Below are positions 30,201-39,559 of a stretch of DNA of 41,649 bases, piece by piece. Position 1 is the first letter of the stretch, and each line of letters begins with the position of its first letter. Position numbers and translations under genes: made by a program. This DNA is from Zygophlyctis sp. KS116. Lineage: Eukaryota; Chytridiomycota. The stretch covers positions 1 through 41,649 of the forward strand of contig BAAFSQ010000073.1 in assembly GCA_054661495.1 (NCBI GenBank), written 5' to 3'. Under the pieces are notes generated by a model. It did not search any database, was not told the DNA's origin, and was given only the letters and a program-made list of their open reading frames with translations.

Positions 30201-30930
30201 CAAGTAAGTCTAACAAATATTAGCTTATAATGCATAGTTTGGATTTATTCAACGGCCTACTCATTATAACACATCTTGGGACTTTGCTAAATTCGAAGTC
30301 TGTGGTCATAAATTTGTCGACTATTCGGAATATGACTACGGGGTCACTCTGTTAAATGACTGCAAGTACGGCTTTTCTACTCATGGAAATACTATGAGAA
30401 TGTCCATTCTTAGATCTCCAAAAGCTCCCGATGCACATTGCGATATTGGTGATCATGAATTCAAATATGCTCTATATCCTCATAAAGGATGCTTCTTTGA
30501 AAGCGATGCCGTCCAGCAAGGATATGAATTCAATGTTCCGTTGATTTGCAGGTATTTTATCGCTGAATTAATATTAGTCCTTCACTTGTCGATCCAAACT
30601 CGAGATTAGAACAGCAGTTCTTTTCTGTCGATAAGTCTAATATTGTAATTGATACTTTAAAAGTTGCAGAAGAATCTGACGGCTTAGAATTGGTAATCCG
30701 AATGTATGAAGCTTATGGTGGTCGGGGTCAATGTAGACTTATTAGGTAAGGTCTCAAGTATTTTAACAGATAATAGTACTGTTCCTATTAGCAAAGCTTG
30801 GTATTGCAATGTAATGGAAGACAATGAACAGGAAGTAACCTTTGACACTTCTGGAGCAATATTATTTGAATATACTCCTTTCAAGGTTATTTCATTCAGG
30901 ATTAAAGTTCAAACTAAAAATCTAAAATAA
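27229..30930 (+). CDS. AMS1: Alpha-mannosidase, GH38 (Ams1 type)
   Basis: Fifteen exons: 27229-27237, 27269-27414, 27443-28132, 28159-28316, 28346-28473, 28501-29102, 29132-29195, 29224-29572, 29602-29658, 29708-29810, 29836-29923, 29949-30203, 30238-30551, 30578-30720 and 30746-30930, totalling 1096 aa (yeast Ams1 has about 1080). Key blocks: [27 protein letters not shown] (zinc His/Asp), [30 protein letters not shown] (nucleophile Asp), [38 protein letters not shown], and [24 protein letters not shown]. It hydrolyses alpha-mannosides of free oligosaccharides; in yeast it is cytosolic and delivered to the vacuole by the Cvt pathway. No signal peptide is present, consistent with that. The first coding exon is only 9 nt (M-L-K). 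One intron uses an atypical GTCGGG donor (30721-30745). Confidence 0.92.
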
Positions 30931-31034
30931 ATAATCTTATGATTGCGAAATCGATCCTTGACATGTCCGAAAGAGAATGAAGAACTATTTATAATTTAAT
31001 TTCAAACATTACTCATGTGATGACTGTTGTTGAA

Positions 31035-31042
31035 TGACGTAA
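31035..31042. promoter_or_regulatory. CRE-like octamer TGACGTAA before the first DUF1769 gene
   Basis: TGACGTAA ends 9 nt before the ATG at 31052. It is one of three such sites at nearly the same distance from start codons in this window; bZIP regulation is inferred. Confidence 0.35.
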
Positions 31043-31051
31043 CGCTCGATC

Positions 31052-32040
31052 ATGCCAAATAAGAGACTCAGAGTGCGAATTGGACCAGACTTTAACCAAG
31101 ACAATCAAGTGACTGTAGCAGTCAATGATGAAAAGAAACCAGTTCTGATTGATTCGCCTCATTTTGCTGGAAAGATCTTAATGAGAGTACACAATTTCAA
31201 AGGAGTTTCAAGTCCACTCCCTGGCTGCTCACCATGGGCAGTTGACGATGAAAGTACCGAACCTTCAATACCAACATGTAAATACTTTGACGGTAAAAGG
31301 CGATGTTTTAGTATACAAATCAAAGGTTCATTTAAGAAAGCCTGGACGGCTAATGATATTGAATTTGGAATTGTTTTAGATCGCAGAATAAATCTACCAA
31401 CTGGAGCAGATATGGCACTTAAAATAGCACAGGTTAATTTTATTATTAATATTATAGGTGATTGATCCTGGACTTAAAGCAGATATTAGAGCAGAAAAAC
31501 CTTGGACAATGAGTCCTTTACTATGTGCCATGAATGTATTCAATGTGACCAATCTTCCTGCAAACCCAACAAATATTATCCCAATGACTGAAACTAAAGA
31601 TTCAAACAATTATTCATCAGTTGGACCAGATTCACCAATTTCACCCGCATCTCCAAATACTTTTAAGATTAAGAAATCGCTTTCTTTAGACGTAGATTTC
31701 TCAGATGAATATGAAGATGGACCAAATTTAGAAGAAAATAACACATTATTAGTTTCAGGAAAATCAATGTCTGCAGATGCAAGAAAGGTATTTAAAAGGA
31801 ATTAATATTTAGAAACATTTCTTAAAGGAATCTAATCGAAAATCATTCAAGTTTTCTCCGGAATATGTGTATGGCTTCGATTTTTATAATAAGTACTTGG
31901 ATCTTGGAGAATTAAAGATCCGCTTACCGGGATTTTCAATTGGAATGGTTGATTACTGGGATATGCCCATCAAGTATGTCTGTAGATCAACCGATGGATC
32001 AGTTACATTTTTTGTAGTAGAAATGGATTTAGTAGATTAG
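31052..32040 (+). CDS. DUF1769 (UPF0590) family protein, copy A
   Basis: Three exons, 31052-31432, 31458-31787 and 31813-32040 (two 25-nt introns), give 312 aa. The N-terminal block is LRVRIGPDF..., then PWAVDDES..., RRCFSIQIKGSFKKAW and DIEFGIVLDRRI. A Ser/Pro/Asp-rich insert follows (residues ~165-235). The C-terminal block SFKFSPEYVYGFDFYNKYLDL-x-ELKIRLPGFS...YW is the signature of fungal DUF1769 proteins, whose biochemical role is unknown to me. In members I recall, the C-terminal motif reads YWDGQP; here it is YWDMP. The gene ends in TAG at 32038-32040, but that stop lies inside a 24-nt GT...TAG stretch (32017-32040) which could be an intron leading in frame into copy B. No membrane segment or signal peptide is visible. 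Confidence 0.82.
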
Positions 32041-32064
32041 GTGGATCAAGAAGCTTTGAATATT

Positions 32065-32957
32065 ATGAATTTTACAATCGGACCTGGTTCCATTCCAATT
32101 GTTCCTAATGAGTCCAGAGTACGTACACTTGTACCATTTAAATTCGTAGGAATGGATAATAACTCCTAACATAGTTGCTAGAGTTGGCTTAAAAACCAAA
32201 CGACTAGATGATCCATATTTTAGAGATCATCAGCGCTTATTCACTTTTCAGATCAGTATATTATTCCTTGAGTCATATAATGGGTCAGATCTAGAATTTG
32301 GTATACGTCTACTAAAGCCTTTAGAGAGTCTTCCATGGGGATCGTCACTTGCTATTGCATTTATTCAAGTATTTCTATTCAAATTTATTATAGTTGATTG
32401 ATCCAGGACTTGCTATTGATCTATCAGCACTAGAACCATTTGCTTTATCACCGCTTCTCTGTAGGTAAGTATTATTACAATTTATTAAAAAGTATGAATA
32501 TTATTTCTGATAAAGGATTAATATCTAATCTCTCGACTAAAAATAAAAGTACTGATGTATTATTCTGGAAATCTAAATTTCCTGAATGGAATGAACACGA
32601 ACAAGCTCAAGAAAATCTAACATTAGAAGAATCATCATCTGTAAATAACAATTCTGCACATCGCAAGGTATACTCAATTTAGATTAATAAAATAGTCATG
32701 GTTCCTTGATCTCAATCATCAGAAAACCTTTGATTTCACGCCTGGAGTCGTGTATAATCTTGGTAATATTTGAAGATTTAAAGTTAGAATTCTTTAATCC
32801 ATATCTAGACTTGGAGTCATTATCATTAAGACTTCCAATATTTACTATTGATCTAATGCAGTTTTTAAACCAGAATTTAAGATTTGTAATCTTTTCTAAA
32901 ACGCAAAAGAGCGAACTTTTGACTTTGACGGTGAACATTAATAAATCATGCGATTAA
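32065..32957 (+). CDS. Diverged DUF1769 (UPF0590) copy B
   Basis: Six exons, 32065-32118, 32150-32368, 32394-32464, 32493-32667, 32696-32762 and 32788-32957, give 251 aa. It aligns end to end with copy A: FTIGPGSIP with VRIGPDF, LFTFQISILFLESYNGSDLEFGIRLL with CFSIQIK...NDIEFGIVL, FIQVIDPGL or similar with AQVIDPGL, ALSPLLC with TMSPLLC, and TFDFTPGVVYNLEFFNPYLDLESLSLRLPIF with SFKFSPEYVYGFDFY...LRLPGF. Intron positions after Gln (before IDPG) and before the WFLDL/HFLKE block are shared, showing tandem duplication. Sequence divergence is large, but the frame is kept. Only 24 nt separate its ATG from the stop of copy A, and the frame is open across them. The stop overlaps the start of the next gene by 10 nt. 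It may be a separate gene or the second half of a fused protein. Confidence 0.7.
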
Positions 32958-34651
32958 GACCAATTTTAAGATCATCAATCGGATTAATCCCAGGATCATA
33001 TTTTATGACCATGGATGACAATTCATGGATAGAAAAGAATTCGATCAAGGGAATTAGAAGTTTGCGAGCGATTAAAACTGTTTTAGACATTTCACTCGAC
33101 TATAAATTCAATGCCGTCGACAAAGAACAAAAATCTATTGTTCATACAAGATCAGCGATCAAGTTATTAAAGCTATGTAAAAAGAATGGGGGAGTTTATA
33201 TCAAATTAGGTCAGCATTTGTCAGCCATGGTGCATTTATTGTATTTTTTCTCCTGGTTAAATGTATAGGCCATTTGAATATACTAGTGTCTTGAAAGAAT
33301 TACAAGATCAATGTAATCCTTCTACAATTGAAGAGATTGATTCACTATTTATATCAGATACGGGAAAAAATTTAGCCGATACTTTTGATTACTTTGATCC
33401 TGTTCCAATAGGAGTTGCATCATTGGCTCAAGTACATAAAGCAATTTATAAAGGTAAACATGTCGCTGTAAAGATTCAACATCCATTTTTGAAAAAGTAT
33501 ACTGATTTGGATATTGAAACTACGGTTAGTGCAGTTGCGATTGTTAAATATTTCTTTCCGGATTTTGAATTTGGTTGGCTCGCAGATGAAATGAAGGCAA
33601 ATTTACCATTAGAAATGGATTTCTCTAATGAAGGAAGGAATGCAATTCAAATTTCTAGGAATTTTTCAAGTAATCCTGTACTTAAAATACCTCATGTTTT
33701 TCAAGCAGATCAAAGAATTTTGATTATGGAATTTTGTCAAGGAGTGAGAATAGACAATCTTGATTTTTTTAAAAAGAACCATATAAATGCAGATCAAGTA
33801 TCATCCCAGCTCTCTAAAATATTTAATCAAATGATTTTCTTTGATGGTTTTGTACAGTAAGTATTTAAATTTTTTAATTGTTAGTTGTGATCCTCATCCG
33901 TAATTTCTAGATTTTTATTTAATTATTTAGGGGAAATATTTTTGTTTATACAAGGGAATTACCATGGTACAAAAGGATTCCAATTATATCACGATTGGCA
34001 TTTCCTGCAGTTTTTAATTTTGAAATTATATTGCTTGATCATGGATTATACAAGAATTTAGATCAGGATTTTATTTCAGACTATGCTCATTTATGGGATT
34101 CTATTATTAGAGCAAATGAGGAAGGAATTGAAAAGTATTCTTACAATCTATTCAAAAATTCTGAAAGAGTCTCTAAAAAAGGAATTGATCATCATCGTTT
34201 ATTTGCATCAATGTTGACCGGAAGAACTTGGGAAGCTATTTCTAATACCGGATTGGCAACTGAAAGAACTGAAAATGAACGCAATGTAATTTTAAGAAAA
34301 GCTGGAGAGGAAGATTTCTTTACAGCAGTTGCTGGAATTTTGGCAAAATGTCCTGGAGAATTATTGCTTTTATTAAAGACTAATGATCTATTGAGATCAA
34401 TTGATAAAAGTTTAGAAATCACTGGATCAAAGAAGGAACAAATGTTGCGGAGTATTAGCACTATGGGCTGGTATTGTGAAATGGTTATTTTGAAAGAGGC
34501 AGAAAATTCAATAAATGGAATTAAATGGCTTAACTTGGAATACTGGAAACATCGATTTAATTTTTGGATGGTTGGAATTCGACTATACTTACTTCACTCT
34601 TGGCTGGAATATCGGCGACTGACACGCAATGAAACGTTGACATCATCGTAA
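32948..34651 (+). CDS. MCP2: ABC1/ADCK atypical kinase, ADCK1/Mcp2 type, mitochondrial
   Basis: Four exons, 32948-33240, 33269-33856, 33885-33899 (15-nt microexon) and 33931-34651, give 538 aa. The basic N-terminus (MRLRPILRSSIG) is a plausible mitochondrial presequence. Conserved blocks: GVYIKLGQHLSAM (KxGQ motif of the UbiB fold), LLPFEYTSVLKELQDQC, GVASLAQVHKA, VAVKIQHP, LEMDFSNEGRNA, ILIMEFCQG, HCDPHPGNIFVY (metal/catalytic loop) and EIILLDHGLYKNL (DFG-like). ADCK1/Mcp2 acts at the inner mitochondrial membrane in lipid homeostasis and cristae organisation, not directly in coenzyme Q synthesis. The microexon supplies CDPHP of the catalytic loop. The ATG at 32948 overlaps the preceding gene by 10 nt; alternative in-frame ATGs at 33005 and 33011 would lose the presequence. 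Confidence 0.88.
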
Positions 34652-34679
34652 GGTACAGGTTCCTATTGTTTAAGATAAA

Positions 34680-35282
34680 ATGACAACCATTCGTAAATCT
34701 TCTATTTTAAATGTTGTTAATGCTGATCATGACCCATCAAAGATTCATGTATTCAAGGGAGTTAACCAACTTTTACTAGCAGCAGATTTCATTGAGAGAA
34801 AAGAAAAGATGAATGCTTTTGTATTCAAGTATAAATCTGATCCATCACTTTTACTGGACTCAACTCAAACAATGGTCAATGAAAAAGATGTGTCCGAAAC
34901 ATCAGTTATTAAGCAGGATTCCGATTCACAGCTATTCCCTATCCCAGAGCTGACTAATGAATTCACTCTAGAGCAATTCAATTATCTGAAAAACCTTTAT
35001 TGGAGCATACCTGCTCAAGGTCCATTTATCTGCAGCGTTCGAGGGTGCCAAAAGGAATTCAATCGAAAGGATAACTTAAAGTGCCACATAAAAACTCATA
35101 TTCCAAATCGAAATCGACCATTCGAATGCGCAAGATGTGAGAGAGGATATCTTAGACATGTGGATCTCATGAGACATATTGAAACAGTTCATTTAGGTCT
35201 ACGAAGGCACTTTTGTACCAACTGTAACAAGGCATTTACTAGGAAAGAAGGATTACGGATTCACTCTGAGCGATGTTTTTAA
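34680..35282 (+). CDS. Three-finger C2H2 zinc-finger protein
   Basis: Single exon of 200 aa, starting only 28 nt after the ADCK1 stop. Residues 1-110 contain no recognised domain. The C-terminal ~85 residues hold three tandem fingers: CSVRGCQKEFNRKDNLKCHIKTH, CARCERGYLRHVDLMRHIETVH and CTNCNKAFTRKEGLRIHSERC (the last is C2HC). Linkers are short and irregular, not TGEKP. It is probably a nuclear DNA-binding regulator; fingers 1-2 have fungal transcription-factor character (F-N-R-K-D-N-L-K-x-H). I cannot assign an orthologue. Confidence 0.8.
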   Translation: MTTIRKSSILNVVNADHDPSKIHVFKGVNQLLLAADFIERKEKMNAFVFKYKSDPSLLLDSTQTMVNEKDVSETSVIKQDSDSQLFPIPELTNEFTLEQFNYLKNLYWSIPAQGPFICSVRGCQKEFNRKDNLKCHIKTHIPNRNRPFECARCERGYLRHVDLMRHIETVHLGLRRHFCTNCNKAFTRKEGLRIHSERCF

Positions 35283-35411
35283 TCAATATATTCTTTATTT
35301 TAAACTGTCTTTGCATTATATAAATGATCTAAAAAGCGTAGATAAACGATAATCGTGCTGATAGGATCTAAATCTTCGTGATCATCAGATACGCGAATAA
35401 TCAATCTTCAA

Positions 35412-36248
35412 ATGAAACTGAAGGTTGCCCTTTTACAGCTATCATCAGGAAGAGACAAGATCAAAAATCTTGCGAACGCTGCCTTAAAGATCAAGGAAGC
35501 GGCTCAACAGGGAGCACAATTAGTTGTTTTGCCTGAATGCTTTCAATCGCCCTATTCTATAGATTCATTCAGGGAGTATGCAGAAACAGCTAAAGGGCCA
35601 ACGCAACAGATGCTCTCAAAGGCGGCAAAAGAATCATCAATATATTTAATCGGAGGTTCAATACCAGAATTAGATTGCGATAACGTTTATAATACTTGCT
35701 TTGTGTACGATCCCCAAGGATCATTGATTGCTACTCATAGGAAACTGCATCTGTTTGATATTAATGTACCAGGAAAAATAACTTTTCAAGAGTCTTTGAT
35801 CTTATCTCCAGGATCTAGTTTAAACTATTTTGAAACTCCTTGGGGTAAAATTGGGTTGGGAATCTGTTACGATGTGAGATTTCCAGAAATAGCGCTTATA
35901 TTGGCTAGAAGATATGGTGTTTTGGGAATGATTTATCCTGGAGCTTTTAATATGACTACTGGGCCTTTGCATTGGGAATTATTGTTAAGAGCTCGTGCAT
36001 TAGATAATCAGATATTTGTTGCAGGTTGTGCGCCTGCTAGGGATGTTTCGGCATCATACGTTGCTTGGGGACATACATCAAGTGTGAATCCCATGGGGGT
36101 AGTCGTAGATAGCTTAAAAGAAGAGGAAGGAATGTTATTTACCACTTGGGACTCTCAAGAAGTTTTGGAGGCTCGTTCGTCAATTCCTACAAGTGATCAA
36201 AGGCGGTTTGATGTGTATCCGGATATAAGCGTGTATATTAGTATATAA
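35412..36248 (+). CDS. NIT2: Omega-amidase (Nit2/yeast Nit3, nitrilase superfamily)
   Basis: Single exon, 278 aa, the usual family length. The catalytic triad is Glu42 (LVVLPECF), Lys111 (HRKLHLFDI) and Cys152 (GICYDVRFPE). The strings PYSIDSFREYAE, HRKLHLFDINVPGKITFQES and PLHWELLLRARALDNQ identify omega-amidase rather than Nit1 or other nitrilases. The enzyme deaminates alpha-ketoglutaramate and alpha-ketosuccinamate, completing the glutamine-transaminase salvage of methionine; it also repairs toxic side products. Probably cytosolic, with no targeting signal seen. An ACGCGA box lies at 35391-35396, 15 nt before the start. Confidence 0.94.
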   Translation: MKLKVALLQLSSGRDKIKNLANAALKIKEAAQQGAQLVVLPECFQSPYSIDSFREYAETAKGPTQQMLSKAAKESSIYLIGGSIPELDCDNVYNTCFVYDPQGSLIATHRKLHLFDINVPGKITFQESLILSPGSSLNYFETPWGKIGLGICYDVRFPEIALILARRYGVLGMIYPGAFNMTTGPLHWELLLRARALDNQIFVAGCAPARDVSASYVAWGHTSSVNPMGVVVDSLKEEEGMLFTTWDSQEVLEARSSIPTSDQRRFDVYPDISVYISI

Positions 36249-36297
36249 TAATTCTAGAGATACAAATAAATCAGTAGAGAATAAATCAGTCAAGAAA

Positions 36298-36872
36298 ATG
36301 AAAATAACTCCTCTTCAGGAACGATATTTTGAAATTCTAGAAATTCTAGAAAAGATACCAAAGAAGAAGAATCTTATTCAACTAACAAAAATGTATAATG
36401 AACTTTCTGATAAGCTTGCTGATAGAGATCCCTGCTTTCTCAATCTGGATGAACTTGTACTGATTATGGACTGGAAGTTACAACGTGGAAAATTTCGGCC
36501 ACAACTAAAATCTCTAATAGATTCTAATTCTCCAGATGTAGTAACATCTACAACCAAGGAAGCATTTGGTAGGACTTGGCCTGAAAATCTCAAAGTTTTA
36601 ACACGCCTTAGAGGAGTCGGACCAGCAACTGCAACTGGTACTTTTAATACGATTTAATTTTAGCTATATTATCTTTGGCAGATCCTTCAATCCCCTTTTT
36701 TTCAGATGAATTGGCTAAAATCATTTTAGAACAGAGTAAACTAAAATATTCAGAGGCCGAAGTTCTTTCTTTTGTCAAACTTGTAAGATCAAAGGCAAAA
36801 CTGGAAAATATGTCTTGTCGAGATTATGAAATTAAGATTTTTACAGAATACTATGAGAAATTAAATGGATAG
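36298..36872 (+). CDS. Conserved helix-hairpin-helix protein of unknown function
   Basis: Two exons, 36298-36637 and 36664-36872 (26-nt intron), give 182 aa. The middle has a helix-hairpin-helix-like segment, LTRLRGVGPATATAILSLADPSIPFFSDEL, in which LRGVGPAT resembles the GVGPxTA hairpin of DNA glycosylases and PFFSDEL recalls the conserved Pro-Phe-Phe-Ser-Asp motif after it. The flanks are helical and charged (LDELVLIMDWKLQRGKFRPQLKSLI). I recall similar uncharacterised proteins in fungi and animals but cannot name a family or function; DNA binding is inferred from the hairpin. No catalytic Asp/Lys of a glycosylase is evident. The intron interrupts the hairpin segment. Tail-to-tail with the next gene, 17 bp apart. 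Confidence 0.75.
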
Positions 36873-36889
36873 ATACAATTTTTTGAATT

Positions 36890-37645
36890 TTAATATGATC
36901 CGTTATAATTCTTATTCTGAAAATCTACGTTTTTGATGTATACCTCCCGAGAATGATTCTCCCATGAATTGACCAGCATGTCCAATATGAGCAGCCTAAA
37001 TACTGCATGAAACTCCATTTTCAATAGCATAGATTCAACTTCCACGTTTAATTTGTCCAGAAATGTTGCATATGATGAGATTTCTGATTTTCTGCTGTAC
37101 TTAAGAATATTCAGCTCTTTCATGGCTCTTTCAGCACCATCATTGATGGCCTTTACTACATGCTTGCGAGATTTTTTTAGTTGAAAAATAAATTTCGGAC
37201 TTCTGATTGAATGATGCAAGTACATTCTCAGCATAAGATTCAGATAGTCTGAATCGTGAAGATCGCCATCATATTGACTGTGCTTTTTGTACATACTGAT
37301 CAGTTCTGACGGCTTTGGTAAATATTTGATCAATTCAGCAAATTCTTCCACAATTATACTAGATACAAAAGATAATTCGTGCCTGATGATAGGCTCGTTA
37401 ATTAAATGTTCAATATCTAGATTTTTATGCTTATAGGAGCTTCCAGATTCCAAACTATGATAAAACCGATGCATTCTTAAGAGTTGTTTATTATATAATT
37501 TAGTCATTGGGAGTTTAATTGCGCCCAGCTGTGGACGATGAGGATCCATAGTACCAAGGTACAGCATAGCAGCATTTTTAAGCTTGTTGATTGGAAATCC
37601 CGAGGTCCATAATAAAAATAAAGGGACGATGGTTGCAATACGCAT
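36890..37645 (-). CDS. Predicted secreted protein of unknown function
   Basis: Single exon of 251 aa from the ATG at 37645; the frame stays open upstream for 17 codons, but without an ATG. The N-terminus MRIATIVPLFLLWTSGFPINK is a classic signal peptide. The mature chain is rich in alpha-helical, basic and leucine/methionine content (LLRMHRFYHSLESGSSYKHK, EEFAELIKYLPKPSEL, MLRMYLHHSIRSPKFIFQL). It has no cysteine, no repeats and no second TM segment. I do not recognise it. Lack of a conserved family and a signal peptide fit a lineage-specific secreted protein, possibly acting on a host or surroundings, but this is inference only. Confidence 0.6.
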   Translation of the reverse strand: MRIATIVPLFLLWTSGFPINKLKNAAMLYLGTMDPHRPQLGAIKLPMTKLYNKQLLRMHRFYHSLESGSSYKHKNLDIEHLINEPIIRHELSFVSSIIVEEFAELIKYLPKPSELISMYKKHSQYDGDLHDSDYLNLMLRMYLHHSIRSPKFIFQLKKSRKHVVKAINDGAERAMKELNILKYSRKSEISSYATFLDKLNVEVESMLLKMEFHAVFRLLILDMLVNSWENHSREVYIKNVDFQNKNYNGSY

Positions 37646-37734
37646 TGACTTTGAGGATGTTTGCTTAGCCACGAGGCTTTCCGACTGAGATTGCAAATCA
37701 ATAAAATAATAATCAATTTTTAATTTTGCTTATT

Positions 37735-39527
37735 TTATTTAGATCCCCAAAGTCCACTGATAACACTAATTAGTCCACTTCCAGCCTCTTCTTTAATGTC
37801 CGGTTTCAGATTTGAAATATCATATTCAGCCACGGCATCATATGCCAGATCAATCAATACAGGTTTAATGGCCATTGGACAAAAGTTTGGAGGAATGTCC
37901 AGTAATTTCGAATTTTCAGATAGTACCGAATAATCATCAAGATTAGCAAGAAAAACCTGCAAATAAAAAAACGGACAATATTACCTTGCTCTCTAAATTT
38001 AAACTGTTCAGATTTTGTTCCAGATGAATTGATTCACGGGCTAGAGATGCTGTAATTCTAATACGTTCCGCCGTGCATTTAATTTCAAGATTATCTACAG
38101 CGTTTTGAGCAAACTCTAATTCTTCATCAGATGGCAACGCCTTTGTTAAGAATAAAGATTCTTTTGCCTTTTCTAAATGTTCTTCTGAACGATTTACTAG
38201 TGCTAAAGCTTCCATGCCTTTCATTGATCCATTATATATTCCAGCAATATATAGACATCGTTGGCCTTTAATAGAATGTATATGTGAATCAATTATAAAT
38301 CCCAAGGAAGGATCCTTTTCAATGATAGATATTAATGTCATATCTTCCAAACACTTTTTTTTAAGAATTCTAAAAATTAACGTACCTGGAGCGCAAAATT
38401 AAATAATTTGACTACATCTTCCTTTTTTGTACGATCTTTATAAACTTTTGGATAGAATAATTTATACTGAGACCAATCAATTAAAAATAGATTTCTTCTA
38501 ATCGTAAAAAACAGTCTTTGAAACAGGATATAACCATGAATAGCTTCAAGATTAGACATTTTCTCCAAAGATTTAGAAGACTTAACTTTTTCACATTCAA
38601 TCTAGGAATAATTAAAGAGAGAAATACCTGATAATCTTTCAATTGAGCTTCAATTAACCGAGATGCATCCCATAAAGTCCCCAATAATATATCAAACGCT
38701 CCTAATCTCAATGTAACATCTTCTTTATTGGCGAAATCAATTGATTTTGAAATTTTAGATTCTAAATCCCCTTTGTTCCTCTTTATTGAGTCCCAAATTT
38801 CTAGCCACTCTGATGAAGTAGTTTCAAGACTAAATGTCCTCCACTTAATCCCAGCATTGTATGATGTAACTTTTGATGCCTCATCTAAAAGTTTCTATAT
38901 TAATCAGCTTTATAAATAAAATACGCTCAACTGTGATTCTAAACCATCATCATCACCATAATGACCGATTGAGCGCTTCATATCCAACAGTTCCTGAATA
39001 TCTACCGTAACACCAGTTTTAATCTTCAATTGGTAAGCACAATATTTAATCAGGGGAAATAACTCGTCAATTGCGACTTGATAGAAGTGCTCCTCTTTTG
39101 AGGATTTTGCAGATTTCTGTAAATTAACATATATATTCCTAGCATTAGAGAGTGCATTAACTCCTTCCTCCCATGATTTTCTTTCTACAAATGCCAATCC
39201 CTCTAATCCCAAAGAATATGCAACTGAAATTAAATTCTCTTTTTCGCTTCCTGCAGTTAATTCAATTATGCGCTTCGAATAACGTATCGCCCGATTGAGT
39301 TTTTTAATTCCATGGTATCGTTTCCTAGGGAATCGCACACTGTTCTTCTTGCAGTCCATTGCAAATGCCCAATTCCTTTCAGCCTTGAAAACCAGCGATT
39401 TGATCTCTGATTTACATTTCTTGATCTTATTCGTATTGTGTCGAGAATATCTCAAGTAGTCGGTATGTGAGATCCCATGCTCTGTTCGACTAGTATGTAT
39501 CAAGGAAAGTAAATCAAGTTGATCCAT
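37735..39527 (-). CDS. SRP68: Signal recognition particle subunit SRP68
   Basis: Five exons, 39527-38925, 38894-38628, 38601-38386, 38353-37985 and 37956-37735 (introns 26-32 nt, all phase 0), give 558 aa. The N-terminal RNA-binding helices carry GISHTDYLRYSRHNTNKIKKCK and LVFKAERNWAFAMDCKK, the conserved Y-R-x-Y/H-C/N and AERxWA patterns of SRP68. The middle is TPR-like helical. The C-terminus has the domain that binds SRP72 (PPNFCPMAIKPVLIDLAYDAVAEYDI). SRP68 binds 7SL RNA with SRP72 and supports co-translational targeting of ribosomes to the ER. No SRP RNA gene was found in the window. It starts 32 bp downstream of the TLK stop on the same strand. Confidence 0.88.
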
Positions 39528-39559
39528 CGTTTTTTATTATCCTAACCAATACCAAGAAA

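Noticed and set aside
27229-30930. AMS1 as a pseudogene with many frameshifts and stops
   Set aside because: Every disruption coincides with a 25-49 nt GT...AG intron, and the spliced product is full length with all catalytic motifs.
32065-32957. Second DUF1769 copy as a decayed pseudogene
   Set aside because: Five short introns restore a continuous frame aligned end to end with copy A, and shared intron positions are kept.
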